Below are positions 13,196-24,387 of a stretch of DNA of 64,000 nucleotides, piece by piece. The stretch spans positions 33,552,861 through 33,616,860 of the forward strand of contig OZ023274.1 of the NCBI GenBank assembly GCA_964007475.1, read 5' to 3'. Position 1 is the first letter of the stretch; every line of letters starts with the position of its first letter. The position numbers were made by a program, and so were the translations under genes. Below the pieces are notes generated by a model. It searched no databases and had not been told where the DNA came from. It saw only the letters and a program-made list of their open reading frames with translations. Source of the DNA: Hybos culiciformis (taxonomy: Eukaryota > Arthropoda > Insecta > Diptera > Hybotidae).

Positions 13196-14239
13196 ACCCT
13201 CTTATTAATATTAATAGTATATAATATAATAAGTATATTATATAATTTGTTCCAATAAAATATTAACAATAAGGTTTATTTGAACGTCAAAGAAAAAAAT
13301 GTTTAATATGATTAGAAAATCATAATTTTTTTACTTAAAAAGGAAAATAAAATAAAAATTAATTTATTCCAATAACGTATAATCTCCAGATTTTTATTTT
13401 CTTCGTCTATTTTTATAATTAAAAGTAATTATTATTTATTTGTCTTCCGGAAATAACAGCTACATATTCCTATTAATTATATATATACACATTTTATAAG
13501 AGTGAAAGTTATAAACCAAAAAATAAAATTGATAAAACATAAATATTATATGTTGATAAGTAATACGAAAATACACATTGGTACAAGAGAGTTCTATTGA
13601 CGAACCAGAAATGGGTAAAATATTTGACATACTGAAACATACAAAAAAATTTGTAAAAATTCTTTGAAAGTATGGTAAAATTTGATTTATATAAATATAT
13701 AATATCTAATACAACATTTTTGTATGAAATTCATTAAGTCAGTCTTTCGATAAACAAAAAAAAAATTTATTATTAAAAAATCTAAATTGTTATGTTACCG
13801 TAAACTGTTAAAGTAAAGTTAATAATAAAAGTGTTAGAGTGACTGTTAGATCATTTATTAAGTGGTAAAATTATAATAAATTTAAGGTAAAACTAACCAT
13901 AAAAATCACTGTAATGCACGTATCGTAAATAATTTGAATGAAGTGTGTAAAAAATTACACCCACTAATTTTCAGTGACGTGATAAAATTATTATTATGTT
14001 TTCAAATTTTTACTCTGCACACATTTTATTTATTTTTTTCATACTTATTAATATACTATTGACTTTTGTATATATTTGGCAAACATAAAAAAAAAACAAA
14101 TTTATTTTGAATAAAGCGGAAATGTTCAATTAAATATTTGTATAATAAAAATAAAAAAAAAAAAATACAATATCAGAGATAAAAGTTCAAAAGAAAAGAA
14201 ATTGATAAAAAGGTTTCCTCCAAGCAGTATTATGTTTAC

Positions 14240-14294
14240 ATATATTTTTTGAATTATTTACAATTAACTCTGATTTTAATTTAAAATCGCTGTT
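14240..14294 (+). repeat. Source copy of a 55-bp dispersed duplicate
   Basis: This AT-rich 55-bp segment, ending TTTAAAATCGCTGTT, is present again, identical as far as I can read, at 15386-15440. The second copy sits between two 12-bp repeats, so this is taken as the older, source location. Confidence 0.8.
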
Positions 14295-15253
14295 TCAATT
14301 AAATAAAATATAATTTTAACAAATTCAAAATTGTTTTTTCTTTAAATCAATTGAACAAGTTAAATTGAAAGCTTTAAACCTCAATTAAGAATGAATTAAC
14401 AATAAAAACCAAAGACTGGTGGCAGTAAACAAGAATACGCTCAAAGTCAAGAATATGTTTGAGCTAAAATAGACTTTTCTAATTTTTTTTACCTTTGGTC
14501 TTTGAAAGATTTTTATGATAGGATTCTATTGTTTCAAAAACTTAACCATGATAAGCTTTTAATATGGGAACCTAACTCTGATCAATAAAGTGTCCAAAAT
14601 TGATTATTTTTTTCTTAACAAGAAATGACACAGTATCTCAATTTGAAAGAATAAGTTTTCTGTGTGTAAATAAAAACTTTCTTAATCTTCTTGACAAATT
14701 GAAATTTGTTTCACTTATATGGTGTATTTTCATTTTGAAATTGTAGACATGATTTTATTAAAGCACAAATAAAGTGTAAAAAAAATTATCACTTCTATAC
14801 TTTTTGAAGTCAAAGAACTTTCGCCTAACGAAAGTTAATTATAATTTATAAGAAGAAAAAAAACTAAATATTTCAAAAATCTATTATGGACACACAAAAT
14901 TATGAACAGATATTATAAATACAAAAAAAAAGTGTATATATTTTTTGATTCATTTCTAAACGTCCTTGATAGAAATTTTTATTAAGATTTTCCATATTAT
15001 AGAATGTGTGTTTTTTTTTTTTATTATTTACTTTTTGATTAATTTTATTTTCTTAATTACTTTTCTGGTTCAGTTTGAGAATAAATTTTTTTTTTAAATA
15101 AAATAAATTTGTTACAAATTCATTATTATGAAAATATTAAAATGAAAATTTAAAATAATTGTTATTAATGAAAAAATATTAGAAAAAAGCTTAGGGTCAT
15201 TTTTAAATACGTAGATTTTAGAATAGATTTTTTTTTCCATCGTTGTAATAAAC

Positions 15254-15378
15254 TAAAGCTAGGTTTTTCACGATCCAAATACTTAGACGCTCTTTTTCAA
15301 AGTCAACTTGGATCAAAAATGAGTTGGACACAGCTAAACTTAGTATTAAGTTACTTTGATCGTGAAAACCAGGCTTAA
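15254..15378. mobile_element. Short inverted-repeat (MITE-like) element
   Basis: The left arm, AGGTTTTTCACGATCCAAAT, is answered by the right arm, whose reverse complement reads TAAGCCTGGTTTTCACGATC then AAAGTAACTTA. Roughly 30-bp imperfect arms enclose about 60 bp. There is no coding content. No clear target-site duplication was seen, so family assignment is open. Confidence 0.55.
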
Positions 15379-15384
15379 GTCTGG

Positions 15385-15440
15385 TATATATTTTTTGAAT
15401 TATTTACAATTAACTCTGATTTTAATTTAAAATCGCTGTT
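15385..15440 (+). repeat. 56-bp templated insertion flanked by a 12-bp duplication
   Basis: The 12-mer GCTTAAGTCTGG occurs at 15373-15384 and again at 15441-15452. Between them lies a 56-bp insert, 55 bp of which match 14240-14294, about 1.1 kb upstream in the same orientation. A target duplication around a copied local sequence fits break repair with local template copying rather than a transposon. Confidence 0.8.
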
Positions 15441-15540
15441 GCTTAAGTCTGGTTTATAAAGCAATTTTAATTCAAAATTCTTATTGAAAATATGGTTGAA
15501 AAATTAAAAAACTTTCTAAATCCGATAAAGCTAAACTACA

Positions 15541-15738
15541 GAGAAATGTAGTATACACAGAGGAATAATTCCAAACAACATTTTTAGTATGAAAAGCTGT
15601 ATTTCAGCTCCATTTGATAGCATTTGTAAAAATGTGGGTAAATTGAAACAAAATCTATGCAATACTATGAAATGGAACTCATATTTGGTAGTTAAAAAAG
15701 TTGTATGAAATTATTCCTCCGTGTACACTATATTTCTC
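15541..15738. mobile_element. 198-bp MITE-like inverted-repeat element
   Basis: The first 39 bp (15541-15579) and the reverse complement of the last 39 bp (15700-15738) match at about 34 positions, including GAGGAATAATT and TACAC. The similarity continues more weakly inwards (CAGCTCCATTTGATAGCATT versus GAGTTCCATTTCATAGTATT). There is no coding capacity. The target-site duplication is not certain, so the superfamily is not assigned. Confidence 0.7.
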
Positions 15739-17298
15739 ACATTCCAGTTCTTCTTTTTTTTAAACAAAAAATGAAAAAATTTTTTTTCTAATAATGTTAT
15801 TTATAACAAATACATATTTTCATAAATCATAATAAATATATATAGTATACAGAAAAAAAAAAAACCAATTTTTAAATTTGCGATAATTGAATATTTGCAA
15901 ATAAGATAATTTTCAAAAATAGATTTTATTCGTTTACATTTTTAACAAGAAAAATAAATATAATTAAGTTTAAGTATATTATACTTCACATAATAATAAT
16001 AATAATAATAAAATATTTTTGAGAAGAAAACAAAAATTATTGTGTTGAGTTGAATAATATATTTATACTTAATAATAGTGTAATTTTGCCAGAAGTTCAT
16101 GTTCTATTTATTTGAGTGAAAATTAAAATAATAATTTCACATTCCTTAGTAATAAAAAAAAAAATTAAAAATAAATTATTTGTTGTAAATTAAAACATTT
16201 TTATTTCAGTTTAAAAATCAATTCTTTGAATAATTTAAATCAAATAAAATTTAGAATCAACGTTTATTTGGTGGAAAATTTTTTTTTCGGTTTAATGATA
16301 TTTTGAGTGATTATAAAAAATTCCAACAATTTTAAAATATTTTAATATGATTCTGTGAGCACCAAATTTCTCATTTGAATACATAGTATTCAAATGAGAA
16401 ATTTGGCTGAGAAAATCTTTATATTTGAATTGCCATATAAATATACTATAACTATATAGTATGATGACTATCGTGAGTTTCAAATATTATTAATTTCACA
16501 AAGTATAGAACAAAAATTGTGATATTCTCAAATAGTTAAACTTCACATATTTATAAGATATCACACAAATCGAATTGTACAAAAACAACGTTCATTCGAA
16601 GTATTAAATCCCATCTTTTCTTAGTTTTTAGGGCGATAAAAATTATTATAAAACAGTTTTCATGAAAATGAGAACAATTTTTATTTTTACACCTATAAAT
16701 ATATTGAATGCGAATTTTTGTAACAGATAAATGACAAAAAATGTATAACGAAATATTTTTTCTAAATATCCATTAAAATTATTCCCTCATTATTACTCTT
16801 ATCTTTTCATCATTTTCATATAATAACAGACGATATTTATTTTTTGTGCAAGAAATGGAAAAAAAAATAAACATATTTTACACAATATTGTCTGATATTA
16901 TGCTAAAATTGAAAAAAAAAATTATTATAATTCCAAGTCCCCAGATGTTATATGTACTTGTACATATTCATTTATATCTACAATATAAGTTTCTGTTCTT
17001 TTTTTTTTTTTTTGTATAATAATGTGCACTACATTTTCTAAACCAATGGAATTAAATTCAAAAAAAAATTTCTCTTTATACAGACAATAACTATAATGGC
17101 CTCTTAATGGATTTAGAACAAATAATCTGATACATTCTTATACGAAGAATTTAGAATCTAGCAATCACAATAAAATATTAAATTTTTCGTTCATGAATAA
17201 TTTTCCCGGAACGGAAAAATAGAACTTAATTTTCTCCCCAAGTAAGCTAACAGATATATATTTTAAATTTAGAAAATATCTTTAAAGGGTTGAGCACG
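15739..17298. other. AT-rich noncoding stretch with one hairpin
   Basis: No gene is visible. The open frame on the minus strand at 16292-16483 overlaps the perfect hairpin at 16362-16406 and is not credible. Microsatellite-like (AAT)n occurs near 15990-16010. Confidence 0.6.
16362..16406. repeat. Perfect 21-bp hairpin
   Basis: Two exactly complementary 21-bp arms (16362-16382 and 16386-16406) are separated by the 3-base loop ATA. The left arm begins CCAAATTTCTCATTTG. No terminator-like or RNA-gene context is seen. Confidence 0.9.
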
Positions 17299-17405
17299 TT
17301 TGACTGTAATTACCTTTGAGTGTAAATACATTTGACTGTGATTATATGTTTGACTGTATTTAAGTGAATTTTATATTTAAGTGAATTTCATATTTAAGTG
17401 AATTA
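17299..17405. repeat. Two adjoining degenerate tandem repeats
   Basis: TTTGACTGT(A/G)ATTA-like units, about 20 bp apart, run from 17299 to 17360. They are followed by three copies of ATTTAAGTGAATT at about 16-bp spacing to 17405. Not associated with a gene. Confidence 0.75.
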
Positions 17406-17730
17406 TATACATAGGAAAATAATAATGCAATTATATTATAAAATATTAATTCTCAATCTATAAAAAACCATTAAACTAATATGCTATATTATGTAAATAT
17501 AATCGAAAAAGAGGAAAGCAAATAAATAATTGCAAACTATAATCTATATAAAGAAGTTAAATGTATTTTACTTACAATGAACTCGTCAAATATTTAGTTG
17601 TAAAAGGATTGTCGAAACTGTGGTAAATCGAGAAAATAGTTAAACGATTAAAAATTCTAAATAAAGAATTCAGTGAATTGTTTTGCACAAAAATTAATCC
17701 TTGGAAATCTTATGTTTACGGTATCAGAAT

Positions 17731-18169
17731 TATGGATCGCAATCCCGGAGCCTTTTTTCAATCCCGGGATTTCGGGATTGGTTTTTGTTGATCCCGGGAT
17801 CCTTCGGGATTAACCTAGTAGAATTTTGTTATTATTTAAAAACTGAAAATATTGTACAAAATTTAAATATAAAATTTTTTTTTTATTCAGAAAAAAAGAA
17901 AAAGAAAACATTACTTACATAGTAAATTAACAAAATTCATTATTTATTAGACATAGAAAATATGGTAAGAAAAAATATATTTTTTACTGATATAAAATGT
18001 TTAATTAAAATTAGTTTGCTTTTGACTGTTGGTGAAAAAATCCTCGAAATCCTAGAAATTAGTTAATAATTAGAATGGTTTTTCCGGGATCGGGATTGGT
18101 TCTTGAATCCCGGCATTTCGGGATTGAATATATTGCAGGGATCCCGGGATCCCGGGATTGCGACCTCTA
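17731..18169. mobile_element. 439-bp hAT-like MITE with perfect 8-bp TSD
   Basis: The element is flanked by the exact direct repeat ATCAGAAT (17723-17730 and 18170-18177). Its ends are inverted: TATGGATCGCAATCCCGG at the left against TAGAGGTCGCAATCCCGG at the right (reverse complement), 15 of 18 identical. Subterminal ATCCCGGGATC blocks repeat near both ends. The middle is AT-rich with no transposase. An 8-bp target-site duplication and short TIRs are hallmarks of hAT elements, so this is a non-autonomous hAT-type copy. P elements also make 8-bp duplications but have different ends. Overlapping open frames are chance frames. Confidence 0.85.
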
Positions 18170-18914
18170 ATCAGAATGTCTAAGACTGGAACATTAAATT
18201 TTAAATTTGACATTAAGCAGTCACCTGTCATTCTACCTAAAATAACCTTGTGAACAAGACAAAGCCTCAAATCTTATATGTTTCAAGACTTGGTAAATTG
18301 AGTAGCCGAAAAAATATAACTACTTTTAATTAATAACTATATCTTTAGCATATATGTGTGTATATACTGTGTTTGTAGAAACTTTATATCGCAATAGTCT
18401 TTCTCTTGGGTAAATAACATATTCAACTCCATTCAGAAAATATTTATTTTAATTAAAAAAAATTAAATTATAAGCAATACTTATTTCAAAGAAATCGTGA
18501 TTCGTGAGTAACTTTTTTTCTTAATCCTTTTTTTTTACAACAAAATAAATATCCTTGCAAAACAATCTTTTGTTAGACTTTACAAAATGAAATTTACTAT
18601 GAGTAAATATTTGAACAATTTTAAATTAGAGAAATTTTAAAGTATATTTATAGTAAATTAAAGGAAAATATTATTAATATTTAAAAAATATTTAAATTTT
18701 ATTTTCGTCTTAACTCGGGGTTGGGGTCTTAATTCTGTGTTGCATAATTCTGTATACCAAAATTCTGTTTAGCAAAATTCTGTATTAACAAAATTCTGTA
18801 CTGCATAATTCTGTATAGATAAAATTCTGTTAAACAAAATACTGTATTGTAAAATTATGTACCGCAAAATTCTGTATTACAAAATTCTGTATTGCAAAAT
18901 TCTGTATTGCAAAA

Positions 18915-18990
18915 TTCTGTATTGGAAAAATAAAATAAAAAATTATGCGCGCGCGCGCATAATTTTTTATTTTATTTTTCCAATACAGAA
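18915..18990. repeat. 76-bp perfect palindrome with an alternating GC core
   Basis: The two 38-bp halves are exactly complementary with no spacer. The centre is a run of alternating G and C embedded in an A/T-only context (AAAATAAAATAAAAAATTAT on the left). The outer ends are TTCTGTATTGG and CCAATACAGAA, that is, the unit repeated in the surrounding TIR, here brought head to head. It lies inside the Mutator-like element. A spacerless palindrome could extrude as a cruciform. Confidence 0.95.
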
Positions 18991-19040
18991 ATTCTTTACG
19001 TATTTTTTTGGGGACACTGTTGAAAACTAAATTTAAATTC

Positions 19041-19329
19041 AATACAGAGAGCTTTCCAAGGACTCAAAACAATGTACGAGCTTGGCATAGACCATAGACG
19101 ATTAAAATGTTTAGCGGGTAAACGTCATTCAGGGTTTTACAAATTGATGAGTAATCTAAAAAATTAATTATTTATTTCAAATATTATTGGAAAAGGCTAA
19201 GCTAGGAGAAAGATTCAATGACAAAAAAAAATTGCGAAACAATCAAAAAAAATTAAAAGAATTATGAAGAAAAGGACAAAATTAGAAAATGGCGAGTTTT
19301 TTAAATTAATTGCAACGCATCTGTCTTTA
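19041..19329 (+). pseudogene. MULE transposase C-terminal remnant
   Basis: In one frame from 19041 the sequence reads ESFPRTQNNVRAWHR and hits a stop at 19092-19094. After a +1 shift, 19111-19164 reads LAGKRHSGFYKLMSNLKN, and a later frame gives ENGEFFKLIATHLSL (19285-19329). These resemble, in order, the LPRTNN..EGWH, G.CHP..WKFI..LK and YLRAIAHNL blocks that I recall from the C-terminal end of insect Mutator-type transposases. The match is by recollection of the family pattern, not by search. The many stops and shifts mean no protein is made. Confidence 0.55.
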
Positions 19330-19706
19330 TAAAAAAAGGGTTATCTAAAAAACAAAATTTTGTTATATATAAAAAAAAATTTTTTTTTTTTTAATAAAAG
19401 ATGAATTTAATTAGCAATAAAATAATTGGATTTTTTTTTGTTTTATGTAATTATCTCCTTTTTTAGGTTTTACTCCTACTTCGCCATAAAGAATTTTACT
19501 ATAACTGAATTTTGTCTATACAGAATTTTAATGTAGCAGAATTTCATTATGGCAAAATTTTGTCAAACAGAATTTTGTACATACAGAATTTATTCATAAA
19601 TTTTTTTTCAATACAGAATTTTGCAATCCAGAATTCTTTTTGTTATACAGAATTTCACACCAAAGCATTTTGCAATACAGAATTTTGACACGATCCCCTT
19701 AACTCG

Positions 19707-22359
19707 ATGTTCGGTTTGATCAATTTTTAATTGGATAAGTGTCAGTTGCAATGAATCTCTTATATTTAATTTATTGCATCAACATTCCCCGCTTATCTAT
19801 CTAGTTTATAATGAAGTTTAAAACAAGAACTCAACGTCGTCATTAAACAAACTTTTGTCTGTAGTCCTGGATGAGAGATTAACTAAAATACTTATTCATA
19901 ACTTAATACTTAAATATATATCGCTCTCTAATCTTATTAGTATTTTTCGGTGATTCAAATCTACATTATATACATTTATTATTTTATTCCTAAATATTAC
20001 AGTGAATTAATCGTTGGCTTTAACTTTTCTTCATTCGTGTAAATAGAAGTATCTACCGTCACCTACCTACTTCATTTAATTATTATGTATCATACTTAGT
20101 ACACGTACTGCACGTACCAACATTATATTTAGAAATAATGTGATATTTATTTAACTACATACTTTTTTATTCAAAAGGGTTGCGAAAAATACGCTAAGAA
20201 ACACATTCTCTTTGTACACAAATATGTTGCAAATTTATTTTTGTTTTTTAATTTTAGATAATATTGTATGTAGAAAAAAAAAAGGTCGAAATATGACAAC
20301 CCATTATCCTTGAAACTCATTATATTTGAATGTTTAAAAAACAAAAAAATTAAGGACCTTTTTCCATATGCGATTTTTTTTTCTGTAATAAATAATGTAT
20401 ATATATTTTTATTATACATGTATTTATATTAAAATTTTAAGTACCTACATATGTAATTAAAAAAATTACATCAGCATTTATATTGTGCTGAAAAACTCAG
20501 TTTTAGTAATGCATACTAATCAGTTAAAATTTACAACAAAAAAGTTTAATATTTTTAATTTATAGCACGATAAAAAGTGTTACAAAATTTATTGATAAAG
20601 TAACATTTTTTATTAGTTACTTAAAGATGATTTCTCTAATAATTATTATATAAAATCAACTAGTCGTCGTGTGTGTTCACATATTATTAGCTGGCGATAT
20701 AATATGCATGCAACCCAGGACTTCATTAATAATTCAAAACATCACACATAAACCATTATTGTAAACAAACTGAATATAAAAATAAATATTTTAAAAACAT
20801 GACAGACATAATAAAACCATTTAGTATCATCTCTGTTAATATAATATATATGTACAACATAGAACATATCAACATACATACAATTTATTGCTGTTTCATA
20901 ATTTTTTAACAAATTTACCGGAAATAGACATTGTGATATTTTTGCGGCTTTTTTAATTATTTCATAAATTTTTAAAATACTTAAGACAAAGTTTTTTAGA
21001 ATTGTACGTCAAAATACTTATTATGTGTGTAAACATTTGCGTGTTTCTAAAGCCATTAAATGACGCCACCTGTGGTTTTAAATAATTATTTTCTAATGAA
21101 TCAACTTTTTAATAAAAGCTATAAACATGACTGGGTGGGCGCCAATATTAAATATTTTACAAAAAGTGTTGTACATAAACCTACCACTGTACATAATTTG
21201 TATGTCATGTATATTTTCTTAATACACATTTTTTTTTTTAAATATTATTTACAATGCTTGTATGTATCGTATACAAAAATATGATAACATGAAATTTTCT
21301 AAAATAATAATAATTCTAAATTATATATATTTAGTATAAAAGCACACAGGGAAAAGGATTTTAAGAAAAATTTTACATGATGTAAAAATTTTCATCATTA
21401 TAAATAATATGATTTTTTTTTTTTTATCAGCATATAGTAATGCTGTACGTACATAATAATTTTTTACATGTGAATACTCAGTAGTTTAACATATAATTTA
21501 GTTCTTATCATTTCACAGTGTTTAAGTATTATAGATTTTTTTGAAAATGAGTCTTACTATACAAATATAATGCTGTATTTCGCCTGCTCAGAAATGAAAC
21601 AACGTATAATGCAAAGTATAGTTTCGAGTAATTTGAATTTAAAGATTTGAAAATTAATAAAAACGTATGAAAAAATATCAAGTAGCGTACAATTTTCATC
21701 TAAAAAACACATTGTAATCAACATTAAGAATATTGCAAAGTAGTTGTATGGTACTTATAAAATCGAGTACGAGGAATCGAATGGTGCTATTGTCAAATAA
21801 TGACGTATAAATGTCATACGTTATTTCATTTCTCAGCAGACGATTTATGTTATTTTTGCTATCCCTTTTTATGAAATATCCTAAAAATTATATGAAAAAT
21901 ATTATTTTTAATATTATGAATTTATTAAACTCGAAATTAGATTTTTTCTAACTATAAATTATAAGTATGGGAAAAATATTTAAAGAAATAAATACAAATG
22001 TACAATAAAAATATATTTCTACTTAAAAAATGTAAAAGAAGTGAATGTACTTAGTATAAAATATGTACAAACTTTATATTATAAATTGTACAATATATAT
22101 TTCATATGAGAGTAACGTATGGCAAGAAAAACGAAATGTAAACACATTATCTTTATTCGAATTTACGGTTTTTTGAAACATAGTAATTTTGAGATCCATA
22201 TATTTTAGTTTTATTATTTATTTACGTAAAACATTAACTACTTTTCTTTGTTTTTAGTTACTTATTTATTTATTTATCATTACCTTAATCCAAATCAAGC
22301 CTGTATGACATGTTTGTAAATAAAATTATCAAATGATAAAATGATAAATCAATGGAACT
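19707..22359. other. AT-rich noncoding stretch
   Basis: No exon, RNA gene or transposon end was recognised. The open frames at 20171-20419 (minus) and 21060-21284 (plus) are short and A/T-codon dominated. Confidence 0.6.
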
Positions 22360-22640
22360 GCATTGGGCTTCCTTCAGACGAAGATACTGTATCGGAAATA
22401 CATATCTAAAATATATATCTAATTTAACAACAGTTTTTCAGACGAGATTCACTATCAGATACAGTATCACGAAAACTTTTTTTTTTTTTAATTTTGTAGT
22501 TTCTGTGACCGGGATACTGAACACTCATCGACGATACTGAATTTCGCACACAGTATCTCGCATACAGTATCCTCGTCTGAAAGACACCGCATACAATATC
22601 GCCGATACAGTATTTGCGGTACATAACTTCAAAAGAAGCC
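22360..22640. mobile_element. Foldback element built from GATACTGTAT repeats
   Basis: GATACTGTAT and its complement ATACAGTATC occur several times in mirrored order. TCAGACGA blocks on the left (22374-22382, 22439-22447) are answered by TCGTCTGA on the right. The outermost match is GGCTTC at the left against GAAGCC at the right. The central section contains a T run. The structure is an imperfect inverted repeat of about 280 bp. No target-site duplication was found, so the class is unknown. The two open frames over this interval on opposite strands are by-products of the palindromic sequence. Confidence 0.7.
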
Positions 22641-24177
22641 ATAACTATCAGTTTTAAAATACTTTATTTTTATTTCTAAGCATAATAAATCCATAAAAAT
22701 AATAATTACACAAGTAAAATATTTATATGTATACATCATTGTGATATGTAGAGCAGGTCATTCCATATAATATTCAAAAATTCAATAATAATTAATTATA
22801 AGTATGTACAAACATATGTTTATTGTGTAAACATATTTATCTACTTAAATTTTTTCCTTTTTAAATATTTTATAAGTATTTCTTTGACAGATCACCACTG
22901 TGATGTCGCCTATGAGGAACCTGAATTGACATTAATTTATATAAAAAAAATAAATTCTCAAGAATGTATAACAAAATTCTTCAAATTTTGGATTAAATAG
23001 TATATTTTATTTTTGTAATTTTTTTATTTAGTTTTAAAAAATAAAATGTTGTTATATAAGATAGAAAACGTACTTGCTTAACATGTATTCGAATCGAGGG
23101 ATCCTAACTGAGGAGTTTCTTATTTTAATTCGTTAAAAATGATATTAAATAAGAAATATATATATTTAATACTGGATTCTTCATAAAATTTTCTAAGATC
23201 AAGTTTTCACAAACTATTTTTTTTTACTCTACCAAAGTTTGTATATTTGACCTAAATAATTAGCAATTTAATTTTTCAATATTTTCATGCACTTTATTTT
23301 TTTTTTAAAGAGATTGAATTGAAAGCTTATGTTCTTAATAACAACATCAAAAACATAAAACTTTAATGGGTAATACATATAAAAAAAATAAAATTAAAAA
23401 TGTTGACCTTTTTTTTTTTTTAAATATTAAAAACTAAAACTAAATAATACAAGAAGAAAAATTAATTTCAAAATAAATGTAGGTAAATGAAAAAGTTTTC
23501 AATTAAGTCGAGAGCTTATTTGAGTTCATTCAAAGGCATAGAAAACAAAAAACTTGGAAAAAATTCTTTCAAACGAACGTTATTTTTAAGTTCTATAATA
23601 GTCAAGTCATATATACATATATATGATGCACACAAAAAGCTAATCATAATAATTTTCACTTTGAAGAAAACAGGAAAAAAAAATGTTCCTTATTGGTGGG
23701 AAGTCTAAAAAAAATTCTTTCCTCTGAATGTGTACTCTAATTTTAGGAAGGAAAAATTATAAAAATTTATACAGAATCAGTAGTACATTGAATATATTCT
23801 TAGAAAGATTAATAGAAAACTTCGGTTCATGGATTTTTTCTTATTCAGGAAGTTTTGTTGTCTAAAAAATACGGCATGGCATATTGTCTACATAATGTCT
23901 ACAGATTATCAAAAAAAAAAAAATCGTCAGAAAGTATGTACACAAACCTTGAAAACGACAAAAGATATTCGTTGGATACTTGTTTATTCGTAGATATGAC
24001 ATGTCACTGCCCAGATGCGTCAAGTTTAACTTAATAAAAAAAAAAAGAAAATTAAAACGACCCTAAAAATACAATTTTATTTTAATTAAGGACCCTGATA
24101 ATAGAAGCGATTATTTTAAAACTGCGGTAATACTGGTCTAAGCAAATCATAAAAAGAGCTTTATAGGTATTTGAACT
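22641..24177. other. AT-rich noncoding stretch
   Basis: No gene or transposon end recognised. The open frame at 23487-23708 lacks coding character and splice context. Confidence 0.6.
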
Positions 24178-24387
24178 GAAAAATCCGGGGCTGTGGAGTC
24201 TGAGTTGTGGAGTTGGAGTCGGAGTTGTGGATTCGGAGTTGTGGTGTTTGTATCGGAGTTGGAATTGGAGTCGGAGTCGTTACGAAAATTCGCGAGTCCG
24301 ACTCCAAGATTTTTTTTAGCAAATGTTTCAAAATTCATTGAATTTTAAAAATTTTGTATATGCACGTTCTTTATATTATATTAATTA

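Larger units (their letters stand above)
18718..19697. mobile_element. Mutator-like (MULE) element with long repeat-filled TIRs
   Basis: The 9-bp direct repeat CTTAACTCG flanks the element (18709-18717, 19698-19706). Both ends begin GGG and align without gaps inward through AATTCTGT.TTGCA. The left arm holds many AAAATTCTGTATTGC-type repeats and the right arm the same unit in reverse (CAATACAGAATTTTG), so the ends form long foldback TIRs. A 9-bp target duplication is typical of Mutator-like elements, and the interior holds transposase-like remnants (19041-19329) that fit the same superfamily. The left arm also contains a 76-bp perfect palindrome. The copy is inactive. Confidence 0.8.

Noticed and set aside
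18830..19042. Minus-strand frame with repeated IQNFA
   Set aside because: It is a translation of the AAAATTCTGTATTGC array in the Mutator-like TIR.
24147..24338. Minus-strand frame rich in Asp-Ser-Asn
   Set aside because: It is a translation of the GGAGTC repeat in the hAT-like element.
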